A DNA stretch of 64,000 nucleotides from a virus. Both the position numbers and the translations under genes were made by a program. The DNA lies in the IMG/VR virus record IMGVR_UViG_3300033156_000439, positions 17,824 through 81,823 of that record, one strand, 5' to 3'. Below, one piece after another: positions 15,568-22,881 of the stretch. The number at the start of each line of letters is the position of its first letter. Positions within the stretch are counted from its first letter, which is position 1. The notes under the pieces are model-generated. The model saw nothing but the letters and a program-made list of their open reading frames with translations. It searched no databases and was not told the origin of the DNA.

Positions 15568-15697
15568 TTATTTCTCTTATTTCCTTTATTTCTTCCCACA
15601 AACTTTCTATCTCCTCGTCAATCATTCTTACGATTTCTCTTTCGGTTACTACTCTCCCTTTTGCGTATTCCTTTGCAATCTTTTCCAGTATTTTCAT
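15554..15697 (-). CDS. 47-residue charged helical protein
   Basis: Opens MKILEKIAKEYAKGRVVTER and continues as a Glu/Arg/Ile-rich helix likely to form a coiled coil. GGAGGTGA precedes the ATG at the ideal distance. It is one of the first genes of the leftward operon. Confidence 0.6.
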   Translation of the reverse strand: MKILEKIAKEYAKGRVVTEREIVRMIDEEIESLWEEIKEIREIINRR

Positions 15698-15700
15698 TTG

Positions 15701-15775
15701 TCACCTCCAATCAAATCCGTCACCAAAAAAGTTTTGGCGTTGCTCATTCACACTCTTTAATCTTCTTTCTTCCAC
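15701..15775 (-). CDS. 24-residue leader-like peptide, GTG start
   Basis: GTG at 15773-15775, with GGGGGTGAT upstream. It codes for VEERRLKSVNEQRQNFFGDG then FDWR and ends at the ribosome site of the next gene. It is probably the first translated frame of the leftward operon, either a real micropeptide or a leader. Confidence 0.4.
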   Translation of the reverse strand: MEERRLKSVNEQRQNFFGDGFDWR

Positions 15776-15818
15776 TTTCCGATCACCCCCTATATTTGCC
15801 TATATCTATATATCCTCT

Positions 15819-15840
15819 CTATAATATATAAATATAAAAT
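15819..15840 (-). promoter_or_regulatory. TATA-type promoter of the leftward operon
   Basis: On the minus strand the stretch reads TTATATTTATATATTATAG, an archaeal TATA-like box about 45-60 nt before the first start at 15775. A start of transcription near 15795-15800 would leave a short leader with the GGGGGTGAT site. Inferred from composition and position. Confidence 0.5.
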
Positions 15841-15988
15841 CAATCTTTTACATATAAATGAATCTTTATATTTCCAGCCTCCCGCCACTCCTCAATCTTA
15901 TAATAATATAATATATAAATATATAAAAATAAAGAGAATAAAAGGAGGGGGACTAAACGTCCTATATTCAATCAATCAATCTAAGCTT

Positions 15989-16036
15989 GATTAGTGCACC
16001 CGTGAGGACTTTCATCCTCAAACGGATGCACCAATC
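15989..16036 (+). ncRNA. Structured hairpin element, possible small RNA
   Basis: A 48-nt nested inverted repeat: GATT-GTGCA pairs with TGCAC-AATC at the ends, then CCG with CGG, then GAGGA with TCCTC around a CTTTCA loop. An AT-only TATA-like stretch lies about 70 nt upstream on the plus strand. It is flanked by non-coding sequence and could be a small RNA, a terminator-like processing signal or a protein-binding cruciform. Not recognised as a known RNA family. Confidence 0.45.
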
Positions 16037-16329
16037 TATTTAGGCAGTGGGGCAGGAGCAAAGGAGGGGCTACTAAAGAGAAGCGTAAATTTTTCATCCG
16101 ATAAAGACAGCATCAATCTAAAAATGAATAGTAGAATCTTAATCTCTTTCCTCTTCTGCGTTCTTTTCTTCTCTCTAATAGAGAGAAGAACAAATAAACA
16201 AATAAAGGTATAAAGCATAAGACAAATAGGATAACATAATATGCTACACATAGGGATAGATTGAAAGATGTGCTTAACATTTTGCTTCTCACCTACCATA
16301 TTCTTCATGTATGCAATTTTTATTCTCAT
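16036..16329 (-). CDS. Doubtful 97-residue frame with one hydrophobic segment
   Basis: It contains a membrane-like stretch (MCSILCYPICLMLYTFICLF) but has no ribosome site, ends exactly at the hairpin element, and crosses a perfect palindrome. On the other strand a 29-codon frame (16124-16213) is equally possible. More likely non-coding control sequence than a gene. Confidence 0.2.
   Translation of the reverse strand: MRIKIAYMKNMVGEKQNVKHIFQSIPMCSILCYPICLMLYTFICLFVLLSIREKKRTQKRKEIKILLFIFRLMLSLSDEKFTLLFSSPSFAPAPLPK
16166..16190. repeat. Perfect 25-bp palindrome
   Basis: TTCTTCTCTCTA, one central A, then its exact reverse complement. Twelve base pairs of perfect symmetry in an intergenic control region suggest a binding site for a dimeric protein or a cruciform at a replication origin. 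Confidence 0.8.
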
Positions 16330-16807
16330 GGGTATATTATTATATTCCCCTCATTGGATATTTTGTTATGCTTCATAATTTTGCCCCTCATGTGATTTTC
16401 CCTCACCCTATCCCACCACATTTTGAGTATGTGAGTACCAAATTACAAAAATCCTAAATTTATCGCACATCATAACACAAAGACACCGGTTGGTGTTAAG
16501 CTTTATGTTGTTGTGAAGGATTCCTGGATGTGTGTTATTCCTTCATAAAGATGGCTTGGGATAACACATGTTCATACACAATTGGTATGAATTCACACCA
16601 CATTTTTATGCCGATCTGCATACATCCTGGCTGATGGGTAACACAAGATATGCTCACCCACAGCTTGCCCTCTTACAAAATGCTAAAATGCACACATGTG
16701 TACATGATATTTGAATTTTTCTTTAAGGGTTCATGAAAATTTTTGTTTATGAAAAATAGGGTTAAATAGGGGTTTAACCATAGGGTTAATTGGTGATAAA
16801 AAGAAAA
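16330..16807. promoter_or_regulatory. Repeat-rich non-coding region, candidate origin or operator region
   Basis: No convincing gene. It holds four copies of (A/G)TAACACA: 16472-16479, 16531-16538 (inverted), 16561-16568 and 16638-16645. It also has palindromes ACACC-GGTT-GGTGT (16483-16496) and ACACATGTGT (16692-16701), and GGTTAAA-TAGGGG-TTTAACC (16760-16779) directly before the winged-helix gene, followed by a further GGGTTAA. Repeated short motifs beside a DNA-binding protein gene between divergent operons fit an iteron-type origin or autoregulated operator; this is inference. Confidence 0.4.
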
Positions 16808-17764
16808 ATGAACAAAACATCACCAAAGAAGGAAGAAAAAGAAGCTAAAGGAAGTAGCGAGCCTTTAGCACAAAAGGAGAAGAACGCTAAGGTAGAGAAG
16901 AAGGAAGAAATAAAGGAGGAGGAAAAAGAGGAAACAAGGGATAGGTACGTCATACAATACAATAAGACAACAGAGGAAGACAATTATGAAACGTTGCGGA
17001 AAGAAGGAAAGATGTGGGTAACAGATAAAAAGGAGAAAGCACAAGAGATCGCGGAGAAGCTTCTGAGTAAACATGTGGATTTAACGATGGTAAGGATATG
17101 CAGAGTGTCCAATAATATCCTTATACCGGAGATAGAATTGACCGGTAAGGATATTGTAATGAAAAACAAGGAAGTGTTGCCCAAAGAGATGCAAGGAGTA
17201 ATTAGCGAGGATATGCTACAATACATGGATGACTCAGAGATATCTTCTATCCGCAATTTGATAGCTGAATACATGAGGAAGAAACAAGAGATAGAAACAT
17301 TCAGCAGGCTTGCAGTGCAAAGGAGTGCTTTTAAGAAGAACAAGCAAAAGATGGAAAAGCTTGCGGAGATAAAGCGAAGTTATCAAGCTGCGAAGGAAGC
17401 TTACGAAGAAGCTAAAAAAGCTTGGGAAGAAGCGAAGGAAGCAGTCAACAGTTTCATTGAAGAAGAAGAAAAGCACCTTCCCGCGATCGGTCGATGGCTA
17501 AGAATAGAGATAACCGGTGTGGGAAGAACAGTGAGAAGAACATCGGGAAGGACACGCACGGCGGGGGGCAAAAGGGAGATAATCCTTAAGTTCCTCCGTG
17601 AACATAAGGGGGAAAGGTTCAAAGAGAGCGAAATAAGAAGGAAGCTTCAGGAGATAAACAAAGAATATTCATGGACTCAGCAGTCAACTTGGAACCCCCT
17701 TAAATCCTTGAGAGAGGAGGGGATAATCAGTCAGGACGACAAGGGAAGATATTATCTTCCCTAA
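16808..17764 (+). CDS. Coiled-coil protein with C-terminal winged helix (possible initiator or genome-partition factor)
   Basis: About 318 residues from the ATG at 16808 (GGTGAT 10 nt upstream, as at 18146). The first 50 residues are a Lys/Glu-rich tail; a globular middle follows; then a long coiled coil (QAAKEAYEEAKKAWEEAKEA). A basic linker (RTVRRTSGRTRTAGGKREI) leads to a winged helix (IILKFLREHKGERFKESEIR ... WNPLKSLREEGIISQDDKGR). It should bind DNA. Its place next to palindromes and repeats suggests it acts on them, as replication initiator, centromere-like binder or operon regulator. No exact family is recognised. Confidence 0.75.
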   Translation: MNKTSPKKEEKEAKGSSEPLAQKEKNAKVEKKEEIKEEEKEETRDRYVIQYNKTTEEDNYETLRKEGKMWVTDKKEKAQEIAEKLLSKHVDLTMVRICRVSNNILIPEIELTGKDIVMKNKEVLPKEMQGVISEDMLQYMDDSEISSIRNLIAEYMRKKQEIETFSRLAVQRSAFKKNKQKMEKLAEIKRSYQAAKEAYEEAKKAWEEAKEAVNSFIEEEEKHLPAIGRWLRIEITGVGRTVRRTSGRTRTAGGKREIILKFLREHKGERFKESEIRRKLQEINKEYSWTQQSTWNPLKSLREEGIISQDDKGRYYLP

Positions 17765-17792
17765 TCTACTTTTCTTTAGGAGGGATAGAGAT

Positions 17793-17897
17793 ATGAGCGA
17801 AAGTGAAGAAATATTAAGCAAACTGGTCAAGGTGATAGCGAAGATAAGAGAAGATGAGGAGAAGCTACGAGAAATAGCGAGGAAACTAAAATGCTAA
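17793..17897 (+). CDS. 34-residue helical protein
   Basis: AGGAGGGA lies about 8 nt before the ATG. It codes for a single charged helix (MSESEEILSKLVKVIAKIRE...). It overlaps the next gene by 7 nt and follows the winged-helix gene closely, so it is likely cotranscribed. Too short to classify. Confidence 0.55.
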   Translation: MSESEEILSKLVKVIAKIREDEEKLREIARKLKC

Positions 17898-18043
17898 TCA
17901 TTAAGAAGAATCCACTCCATCCCGAAACTGGAAGCTTATTTCTCAAATACCGGGATGGTGAGGAGGGGTTCATAAGAATGATCCCTGCCAGCGAGATGAG
18001 GGAGATCGAGGAGGGGAAAAGGGAGATAAGGAGGGAGGGATAA
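17891..18043 (+). CDS. 50-residue protein
   Basis: Opens MLIIKKNPLHPETGSLFLKY, then FIRMIPASEMREIEEGKREI and a basic end. It overlaps the previous frame. A small beta-then-helix protein, not recognised. Accepted because of tight coupling and codon use like its neighbours. Confidence 0.5.
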   Translation: MLIIKKNPLHPETGSLFLKYRDGEEGFIRMIPASEMREIEEGKREIRREG

Positions 18044-18145
18044 TTTCTTTTCCCTCAATTTTATTTCGCGTTATCTTTAAATTTTATTTGAATGATCGAA
18101 AAGCTTAAGGTTTACCACACCTATATATTAACTGGTGATAGAAAA

Positions 18146-18226
18146 ATGCGAGAAATAGCAATAGCTATGTATGTAGTGGCTTTTGTATTAACAATAAGCT
18201 ATTATGTGGTTATAACAATAACTTGA
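18146..18226 (+). CDS. 26-residue membrane peptide
   Basis: GGTGAT precedes the ATG; the coding part is almost entirely one hydrophobic helix (IAIAMYVVAFVLTISYYVVI). It is preceded by a TATA-like CTATATATTA. A plausible small membrane peptide, but short enough to be chance. Confidence 0.35.
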   Translation: MREIAIAMYVVAFVLTISYYVVITIT

Positions 18227-18640
18227 TTTTTCTTATTCTTTATTATTTTTTGATTTTATGAATTTTTCATATTCTTTCATTATTTTTTCTTAAATTTTGT
18301 TATTCTGAATTCTTCATAAAAAATTTATGAGATTTGTGAAGAATTAAGATTTGTGAATTGTTCATAAAAGTAAAAAAATGAATCTTAAAAAATAAAATTT
18401 TATGAAAAATCCCGATTTTCTTCATAAAAAATAAGAATTCATAAGAAATTATAAAAATTTTCTTGATTTTATGCTCTTGATAGCAATTTTAAATTAATTT
18501 TTCTTATTAAATTTGAATTTTTCATCCAGAAATATCAAAAAATAAAATAAATATCAAGAAAAATAAGACAAAATTATAAGAAGTGAAATGAAATTCATAC
18601 GAAATCATAATATCCTGGGAAAAAATATGAATTTTTAATA
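18227..18640. other. AT-rich tract without genes, possible DNA-unwinding region
   Basis: About 400 bp of very high A+T, with many copies of TTCATAAA or its complement TTTATGAA and long runs of A or T. There is no frame with a start and ribosome site. Such tracts are typical of origins of replication. It lies between the winged-helix gene group and the late operon. Confidence 0.4.
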
Positions 18641-18664
18641 TGCTGGCATTAGCACACACCCACA

Positions 18665-18681
18665 GGGGGAGGGGGAGGGGG
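18665..18681 (+). repeat. Three G5 runs (G-quadruplex-like)
   Basis: GGGGGAGGGGGAGGGGG, followed by TGTCCC and preceded by ACACACCC, in otherwise AT-rich DNA. Three runs of five could form a two-layer or intermolecular quadruplex. Confidence 0.55.
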
Positions 18682-18719
18682 TGTCCCTAACTCTTTCGAA
18701 AATGGTTATTTCGGCGAAT

Positions 18720-18910
18720 AAAATGGTAGGGGCAAATATCTGGGTTTTAAGCCCAACGCTGCCTCCGTTAGGCGATTCTCCGAGGAGTTTGAATAAAAAT
18801 CCTCTGAGAGAGCTTCGTTTAAGAGGCGTCTCGTGATGTTCACTGTAATCGGTTTCGTGTGTTTAACCATTCTCCGCCGCTCTTTTATTCTTTTCTCTTA
18901 CGTAATCGTT
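18720..18910. other. GC-richer structured block, possible RNA or packaging site
   Basis: Composition changes sharply from the neighbouring AT-rich DNA. Several hairpins can be drawn: GGGTTTTAAGCCC, GCCT-CCGTT-AGGC, CTCCGAGGAG, and GAGGAGTTT with AAAATCCTC. Two short frames are open on the minus strand, but neither has a ribosome site. It is not a tRNA: no TTCGANNCC arm or acceptor pairing was found. A non-coding RNA, or a terminase recognition site upstream of the late operon, are the options. Confidence 0.35.
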
Positions 18911-18916
18911 TAAGTG

Positions 18917-18954
18917 TTTTACTCCTTCACTACGTAGTATGAAGGTAGTAAAAA
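18917..18954. promoter_or_regulatory. Long imperfect palindrome before the late operon
   Basis: TTTTACT-CCTTCA pairs with TGAAGG-TAGTAAAA around a central ACTACGTAGT, with one bulge. It lies immediately upstream of the AT-rich late promoter region, so an operator for late genes or a terminator of incoming transcription is likely. Confidence 0.5.
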
Positions 18955-18960
18955 TTACCC

Positions 18961-19022
18961 TTTTATTATTAATATTTATTTAATTATATTTATTTTATTA
19001 TTTTATTATTGGGGGACAAAAA
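18961..19022 (+). promoter_or_regulatory. Putative promoter of the late operon
   Basis: An AT-only stretch with TTTATTTAATTATATTTATT gives a TATA-like box, followed by GGGGGACAAAAATCAGG before the first late start codon at 19028. No other plus-strand promoter of this strength was seen before 41.4 kb. Confidence 0.45.
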
Positions 19023-19027
19023 TCAGG

Positions 19028-19684
19028 ATGCAAGCTATTGAATACGAAATGCGAAAAAACACATCTCTATTTGTAGGAGTCATCTTTTCTCCTTCCTTCC
19101 CATATTGGCATATAGAGGCTCTTCAGGCTTTCTTAAATACTAAGAAGCCTCTTAGGTGGATGCTTGATATAGAAAGAAATCATGGTATTGCTGCTGCAAG
19201 AAATAAAATAGTTCAGTCTTTTCTTAAGACGACCTATACACATCTTATGCTCCTCGACTCAGACGTGATTTTGTACGAGGATACGGTAACTCGAATGCTC
19301 GAAATAGACGAAGATGTGGTAGTTGCAAACGTACCACAAAAGCCCGACGGAGGTGTTCCATGTGTAGAGCATTCAGAGTTACCATACAAAAGGGGCAAAC
19401 AAATATCCGTAAATGGTGCCCAGCCAGTGAAGAAATTCATGCTCTGTGGTCTTGGATGTATCCTCGTGAAGCGGGAAGTCTTCGAGCAAATGGACTTTCC
19501 TTATTTCCGATATGCTTCACAAGAGTTCGATACTCTTCCTGATTGGTATAGAGTATCGGAGGACTATTTCTTCTTTGTACGTTTAGAAGAGCTTGGTATA
19601 AAGCCAGTTTATCTTCCTAAAGCAAAAACTAAGCATATTACGAGTGCTGCGCTTGAGTGCGGAAAGGGGTTGGTACTTGTATGA
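19028..19684 (+). CDS. GT-A fold glycosyltransferase
   Basis: 218 residues. N-terminal nucleotide-binding strands, GIAAARNKIVQSF (the common N-terminal ARN motif of this group), LMLLDSDVILYED with the metal-binding DSD at about residue 78, and EDYFFFVRLEELGIKPVYLP near the end. It should transfer a sugar from a nucleotide-sugar. It opens the late operon and is followed by a GT-B enzyme; together they may glycosylate virion proteins or host surface. Confidence 0.8.
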   Translation: MQAIEYEMRKNTSLFVGVIFSPSFPYWHIEALQAFLNTKKPLRWMLDIERNHGIAAARNKIVQSFLKTTYTHLMLLDSDVILYEDTVTRMLEIDEDVVVANVPQKPDGGVPCVEHSELPYKRGKQISVNGAQPVKKFMLCGLGCILVKREVFEQMDFPYFRYASQEFDTLPDWYRVSEDYFFFVRLEELGIKPVYLPKAKTKHITSAALECGKGLVLV

Positions 19685-20817
19685 AAGTAGGAGTCATAAC
19701 TTCGGTTTTCTTTCCTCTTATAGACAATGCTTACAAGTTCTATGGAGGAATGGAAATTAGAACTTTGTCCTTGATTGAATATCTAAGCCAGAGAGGGCAT
19801 GATGTACATGTCTTTGCGACCAAGGATTCTTCTCTTCACATAAAGAATGTGACTCTTCATACCGGAAATTACCCTATTTGGGACGGCAAACGTTTATCGT
19901 CCTACGATACAGAAAAAGATATCATAGTGAGCAATTTGGACATCCTAAAGAGTTGTGATGCAGTTATTGAGGATAATCATTTTCATTATTACAATTATCT
20001 CGCTTCGAAGAAAGGCTTCAAACAAAATGTAGCAATGTCTTGGGACTTCTATCCGAATAATCTCAAGGTCTTACCTCCTACACCAAGAAATGTACTTTGT
20101 GTATCGAAGTGGTTACGCAATGAGATTAGGGATAAGTTCGCTCATGCTGGACACAAAATTTATTACGCTTATTCAGGACTAAACTTGGATTACTATAAGC
20201 CTTTTAATAATCACCCCTCCTTTGATGGACCAATTTTGTTCCTCAATAGATTTTCTCACATCAAAGGAGGGCATATATTCCTTCAGTTGGCAAAAGATAT
20301 GCCTGACGAGGGATTCCTAATGATGGGTGACGTTCTCTTTACACAAGAAGGTACTTACGCGTGGAAACTCAAACAAATAGCAGACGATATGCCTAATGTA
20401 AAAGTCATATTCAATGCTTCATGGGAAGAAAAGATTAATGCGTTGCAGACATGTAAATTTCTTGTTCATCCGTGTATAGTTCCAGAGCCTCTTGGGCTTG
20501 ATTGTCTTGAAGCACAATATCTTGGCAAATACGTTATAGGATTTGCGATGGGTGGACTCCTTGAAACAGTTAAAGAAGGTAAAACAGGAAGTTTAGTCTT
20601 TCCTGAGAGAAATTCAGAGGCAAATTACAAGAGGTTGAAAGAGAGAGTCGAAATTTTTACATCAAAGGAACCGAATCCGAAAGTTTGCATTAGGAACGTT
20701 GAAGAAAATTTCAATTTCAAGAAGTTTTCAGCTCCTGTTTATGAAGCAATACTGATGGGCAAAAGTGAAGATGAAATCCACGAATTAGAACGTAAACAAA
20801 ATGCTGTCGCAATATGA
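19681..20817 (+). CDS. GT-B fold glycosyltransferase (GT4-like)
   Basis: 378 residues from the ATG at 19681 (ATGA overlap with the previous gene); a longer GTG form from 19657 is less likely. Opens MKVGVITSVFFPLIDNAYKF and GGMEIRTLSLIEYLSQRGHD, the N-terminal Rossmann part. The C-terminal half has FLNRFSHIKGGHIFLQLAKD and VPEPLGLDCLEAQYLGKYVI, the GT4 EPxGLxxxEA motif that binds the nucleotide-sugar. Confidence 0.9.
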   Translation: MKVGVITSVFFPLIDNAYKFYGGMEIRTLSLIEYLSQRGHDVHVFATKDSSLHIKNVTLHTGNYPIWDGKRLSSYDTEKDIIVSNLDILKSCDAVIEDNHFHYYNYLASKKGFKQNVAMSWDFYPNNLKVLPPTPRNVLCVSKWLRNEIRDKFAHAGHKIYYAYSGLNLDYYKPFNNHPSFDGPILFLNRFSHIKGGHIFLQLAKDMPDEGFLMMGDVLFTQEGTYAWKLKQIADDMPNVKVIFNASWEEKINALQTCKFLVHPCIVPEPLGLDCLEAQYLGKYVIGFAMGGLLETVKEGKTGSLVFPERNSEANYKRLKERVEIFTSKEPNPKVCIRNVEENFNFKKFSAPVYEAILMGKSEDEIHELERKQNAVAI

Positions 20818-21311
20818 AGGATACGACCCCAATTCTCGTTAAAAGTACAACAAAGCAGAAACTTTCGGAGGCAAAAGAAATACTTCGGAAGACTTGGGAT
20901 GATTTCCTTGTGTACCTTCTCGAGTTTTATATTTCTCATGCAGATGAGGATGATAAGGAGTTAGACAAGGCTGATGTAATGCGCTATTGCATCTCTTCTC
21001 CCGATACGAGTTCACTCGAGTTCCATAGAGATCAGCTTACGAAGATTCTTACAGATTTGGAACACACATACGCAACAACCGGTGATCCAAAAGACAAAGC
21101 GACAATTGCTGAGAAGATTGCTCGTATTAATGCCTCTCTTAAAGACATTTCAAAAACTGATGAAAGTAGTCGAGTACTTGAAGAGATAGCTCAAATAAAA
21201 AAGAACAGATTAAAAATCTTAAAGAATATAGCTCCAACAAAAACTGTAAAACGAAATGAAGATAAAGAAGAGATATCGGAAACTGAGAGTGAACAAGAAG
21301 CAAATAATTAA
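20814..21311 (+). CDS. Putative small terminase subunit (RHH-like N-terminus)
   Basis: 165 residues. Residues 7-40 (VKSTTKQKLSEAKEILRKTW, DDFLVYLLEFY) look like a ribbon-helix-helix DNA-binding unit. The rest is helical and coiled-coil with an acidic C-terminus (EDKEEISETESEQEANN). It starts with an ATGA overlap and its end overlaps the large terminase gene by 56 nt. Position, DNA-binding character and oligomerising helices fit TerS; sequence alone does not prove it. Confidence 0.6.
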   Translation: MKDTTPILVKSTTKQKLSEAKEILRKTWDDFLVYLLEFYISHADEDDKELDKADVMRYCISSPDTSSLEFHRDQLTKILTDLEHTYATTGDPKDKATIAEKIARINASLKDISKTDESSRVLEEIAQIKKNRLKILKNIAPTKTVKRNEDKEEISETESEQEANN

Positions 21312-22881
21312 GGTCATTTGTGATTATTGTGGAAAGGAATACGAGGTCACTGAGCAAGTTTACTATGCTAAGATGCGACAGGGCTTTAGATACTTCTTCT
21401 GTTCGGAGCAATGTTTAGCCCGTGCTCGTGCAGAATACTTATGGAACCGTAAAGCGCCAGTTAACATTCCTGATGAGCTTAAAGAAGAGCCTGAAGTTGA
21501 GGTGTCTCTCATACCGGAGGATATGCAAGGCTTTTGTTACTATTGTCATCGACGAATCCCAAAGTCAGCAATATTTTGTGAAGAACACGCAACCAAAGAA
21601 CATCTTGCAATATTTGAAGCAACTCAGGAATTGCCAGTTCACCCAAGAGGTTGGTGGTCCTACGAAATAATTAAGGATTGGCTTTCAGGTTACAAGAAAA
21701 TTCTTCTAAAAGCTCCGTCTGGAACGGGTAAGAGCGTTCTTGAGGACATTATGGCGTATTTGAATTTGACACTCTTCGATAATTCCTTCACTCTTATAGG
21801 TTCAATTTCAATGCCAATAGCCGTGCAGCACATAGACAGAATTCGTGGATGGGTGGCTATGTCTCCCTTTAGAAACTTCATAGTGTATGACAGTAAAGAA
21901 CAAATAAAACTTAAGAATGGTTCGAGAGTGTTAGCGATAGCGCAAAATGAAAAGACTCGAGGTGGTTACCATCCTGATTTGATTCTGTTGGATGAGCTTG
22001 CTCGTATACGACCTTCTGCCTATTATGGCTTGTTTTATCAGATGGGAAAAACAAAGGGGGCAACTGAAATAGGAGTATCGACTCCATTCCTCAACTCAGG
22101 AGCCTTTCTCAAGCTTTGGCATTCAGGAACGTCCAGAAATTATTCAGTAAAGCTTGAAGATTGTTGGTTTATTACTGAAGAAATGATAAGGGATGCTCAA
22201 AAAGACATGTCCCCCTCCTTTTTTGATCAGGTATTTAAAGCTGAATTTGTAGCAACCTCTAATAGAGTGATTCCAGATGAGCAACTCCTTAACGCTATTA
22301 CGGATACAAGATCGAAATATACAGGAGAAACAATAATGGGTCTCGACTTTGGACGCAAGCGAGATCATACAGCATTGGTAGTTCTTAATGATGAGGGTCA
22401 TGTCATATACACCGAAATTTTGCCTCTCAAGACAACTTGGCGAGAACAATATGCCATAATACGCGATAGAACAAAAAAATTTAATCCTACCACGATATAT
22501 GCGGATCAGACATCGATTGGTGATCCCATACTGGAGGAACTTTCGGACCTTCCGATTGAGCCTGTCCTAATGTCTAACGATAAATTAAAAAAGAAGATTA
22601 TTGACAATTTGGTTTTGTGTTTTGCTTATAATTCGATTCACATACCCAAAGATGAACAAAAGTTGATTGATCAGCTTTCAGCTTTTGTATATTTAGACGA
22701 TAACTTAAGTAAGTGTGGTCCTGAAGGAGGAGCACATGACGACCTTGTGGACGCGTTGGCTCTTGCCTCCTTGGGACTCGAACGACATATTGATGAAGAA
22801 GAAACTGCAGATAGTTGGGGAGCGATTGGTGGAGAACGGTCGCTCGATATGGAAGAAAGTCCTTGGACAATTGTATGGTGA
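21256..22881 (+). CDS. terL: Terminase large subunit with N-terminal zinc ribbons
   Basis: 541 residues. ATPase: Walker A APSGTGKS at 153-160 and Walker B LILLDELARI. Nuclease: GLDFGRKRDHTALVVL, TIYADQTSIGDP and GAHDDLVDALALASL supply the acidic triad of the RNase H-like fold. It packages DNA into the prohead and cuts it. Unusually, two zinc-binding modules precede the ATPase: C22/C25 with C49/C53, and C94/C97 with C108/H111. They may bind the small subunit or DNA. Confidence 0.95.
   Translation: MKIKKRYRKLRVNKKQIIKVICDYCGKEYEVTEQVYYAKMRQGFRYFFCSEQCLARARAEYLWNRKAPVNIPDELKEEPEVEVSLIPEDMQGFCYYCHRRIPKSAIFCEEHATKEHLAIFEATQELPVHPRGWWSYEIIKDWLSGYKKILLKAPSGTGKSVLEDIMAYLNLTLFDNSFTLIGSISMPIAVQHIDRIRGWVAMSPFRNFIVYDSKEQIKLKNGSRVLAIAQNEKTRGGYHPDLILLDELARIRPSAYYGLFYQMGKTKGATEIGVSTPFLNSGAFLKLWHSGTSRNYSVKLEDCWFITEEMIRDAQKDMSPSFFDQVFKAEFVATSNRVIPDEQLLNAITDTRSKYTGETIMGLDFGRKRDHTALVVLNDEGHVIYTEILPLKTTWREQYAIIRDRTKKFNPTTIYADQTSIGDPILEELSDLPIEPVLMSNDKLKKKIIDNLVLCFAYNSIHIPKDEQKLIDQLSAFVYLDDNLSKCGPEGGAHDDLVDALALASLGLERHIDEEETADSWGAIGGERSLDMEESPWTIVW

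Noticed and set aside
16471-16645. A CRISPR array formed by the repeated TAACACA motifs
   Set aside because: Repeats are only 7-8 bp, irregularly spaced and in both orientations.
18720-18840. A tRNA gene in the GC-richer block
   Set aside because: No TTC-type T-arm, no anticodon stem at the right distance and no acceptor pairing.
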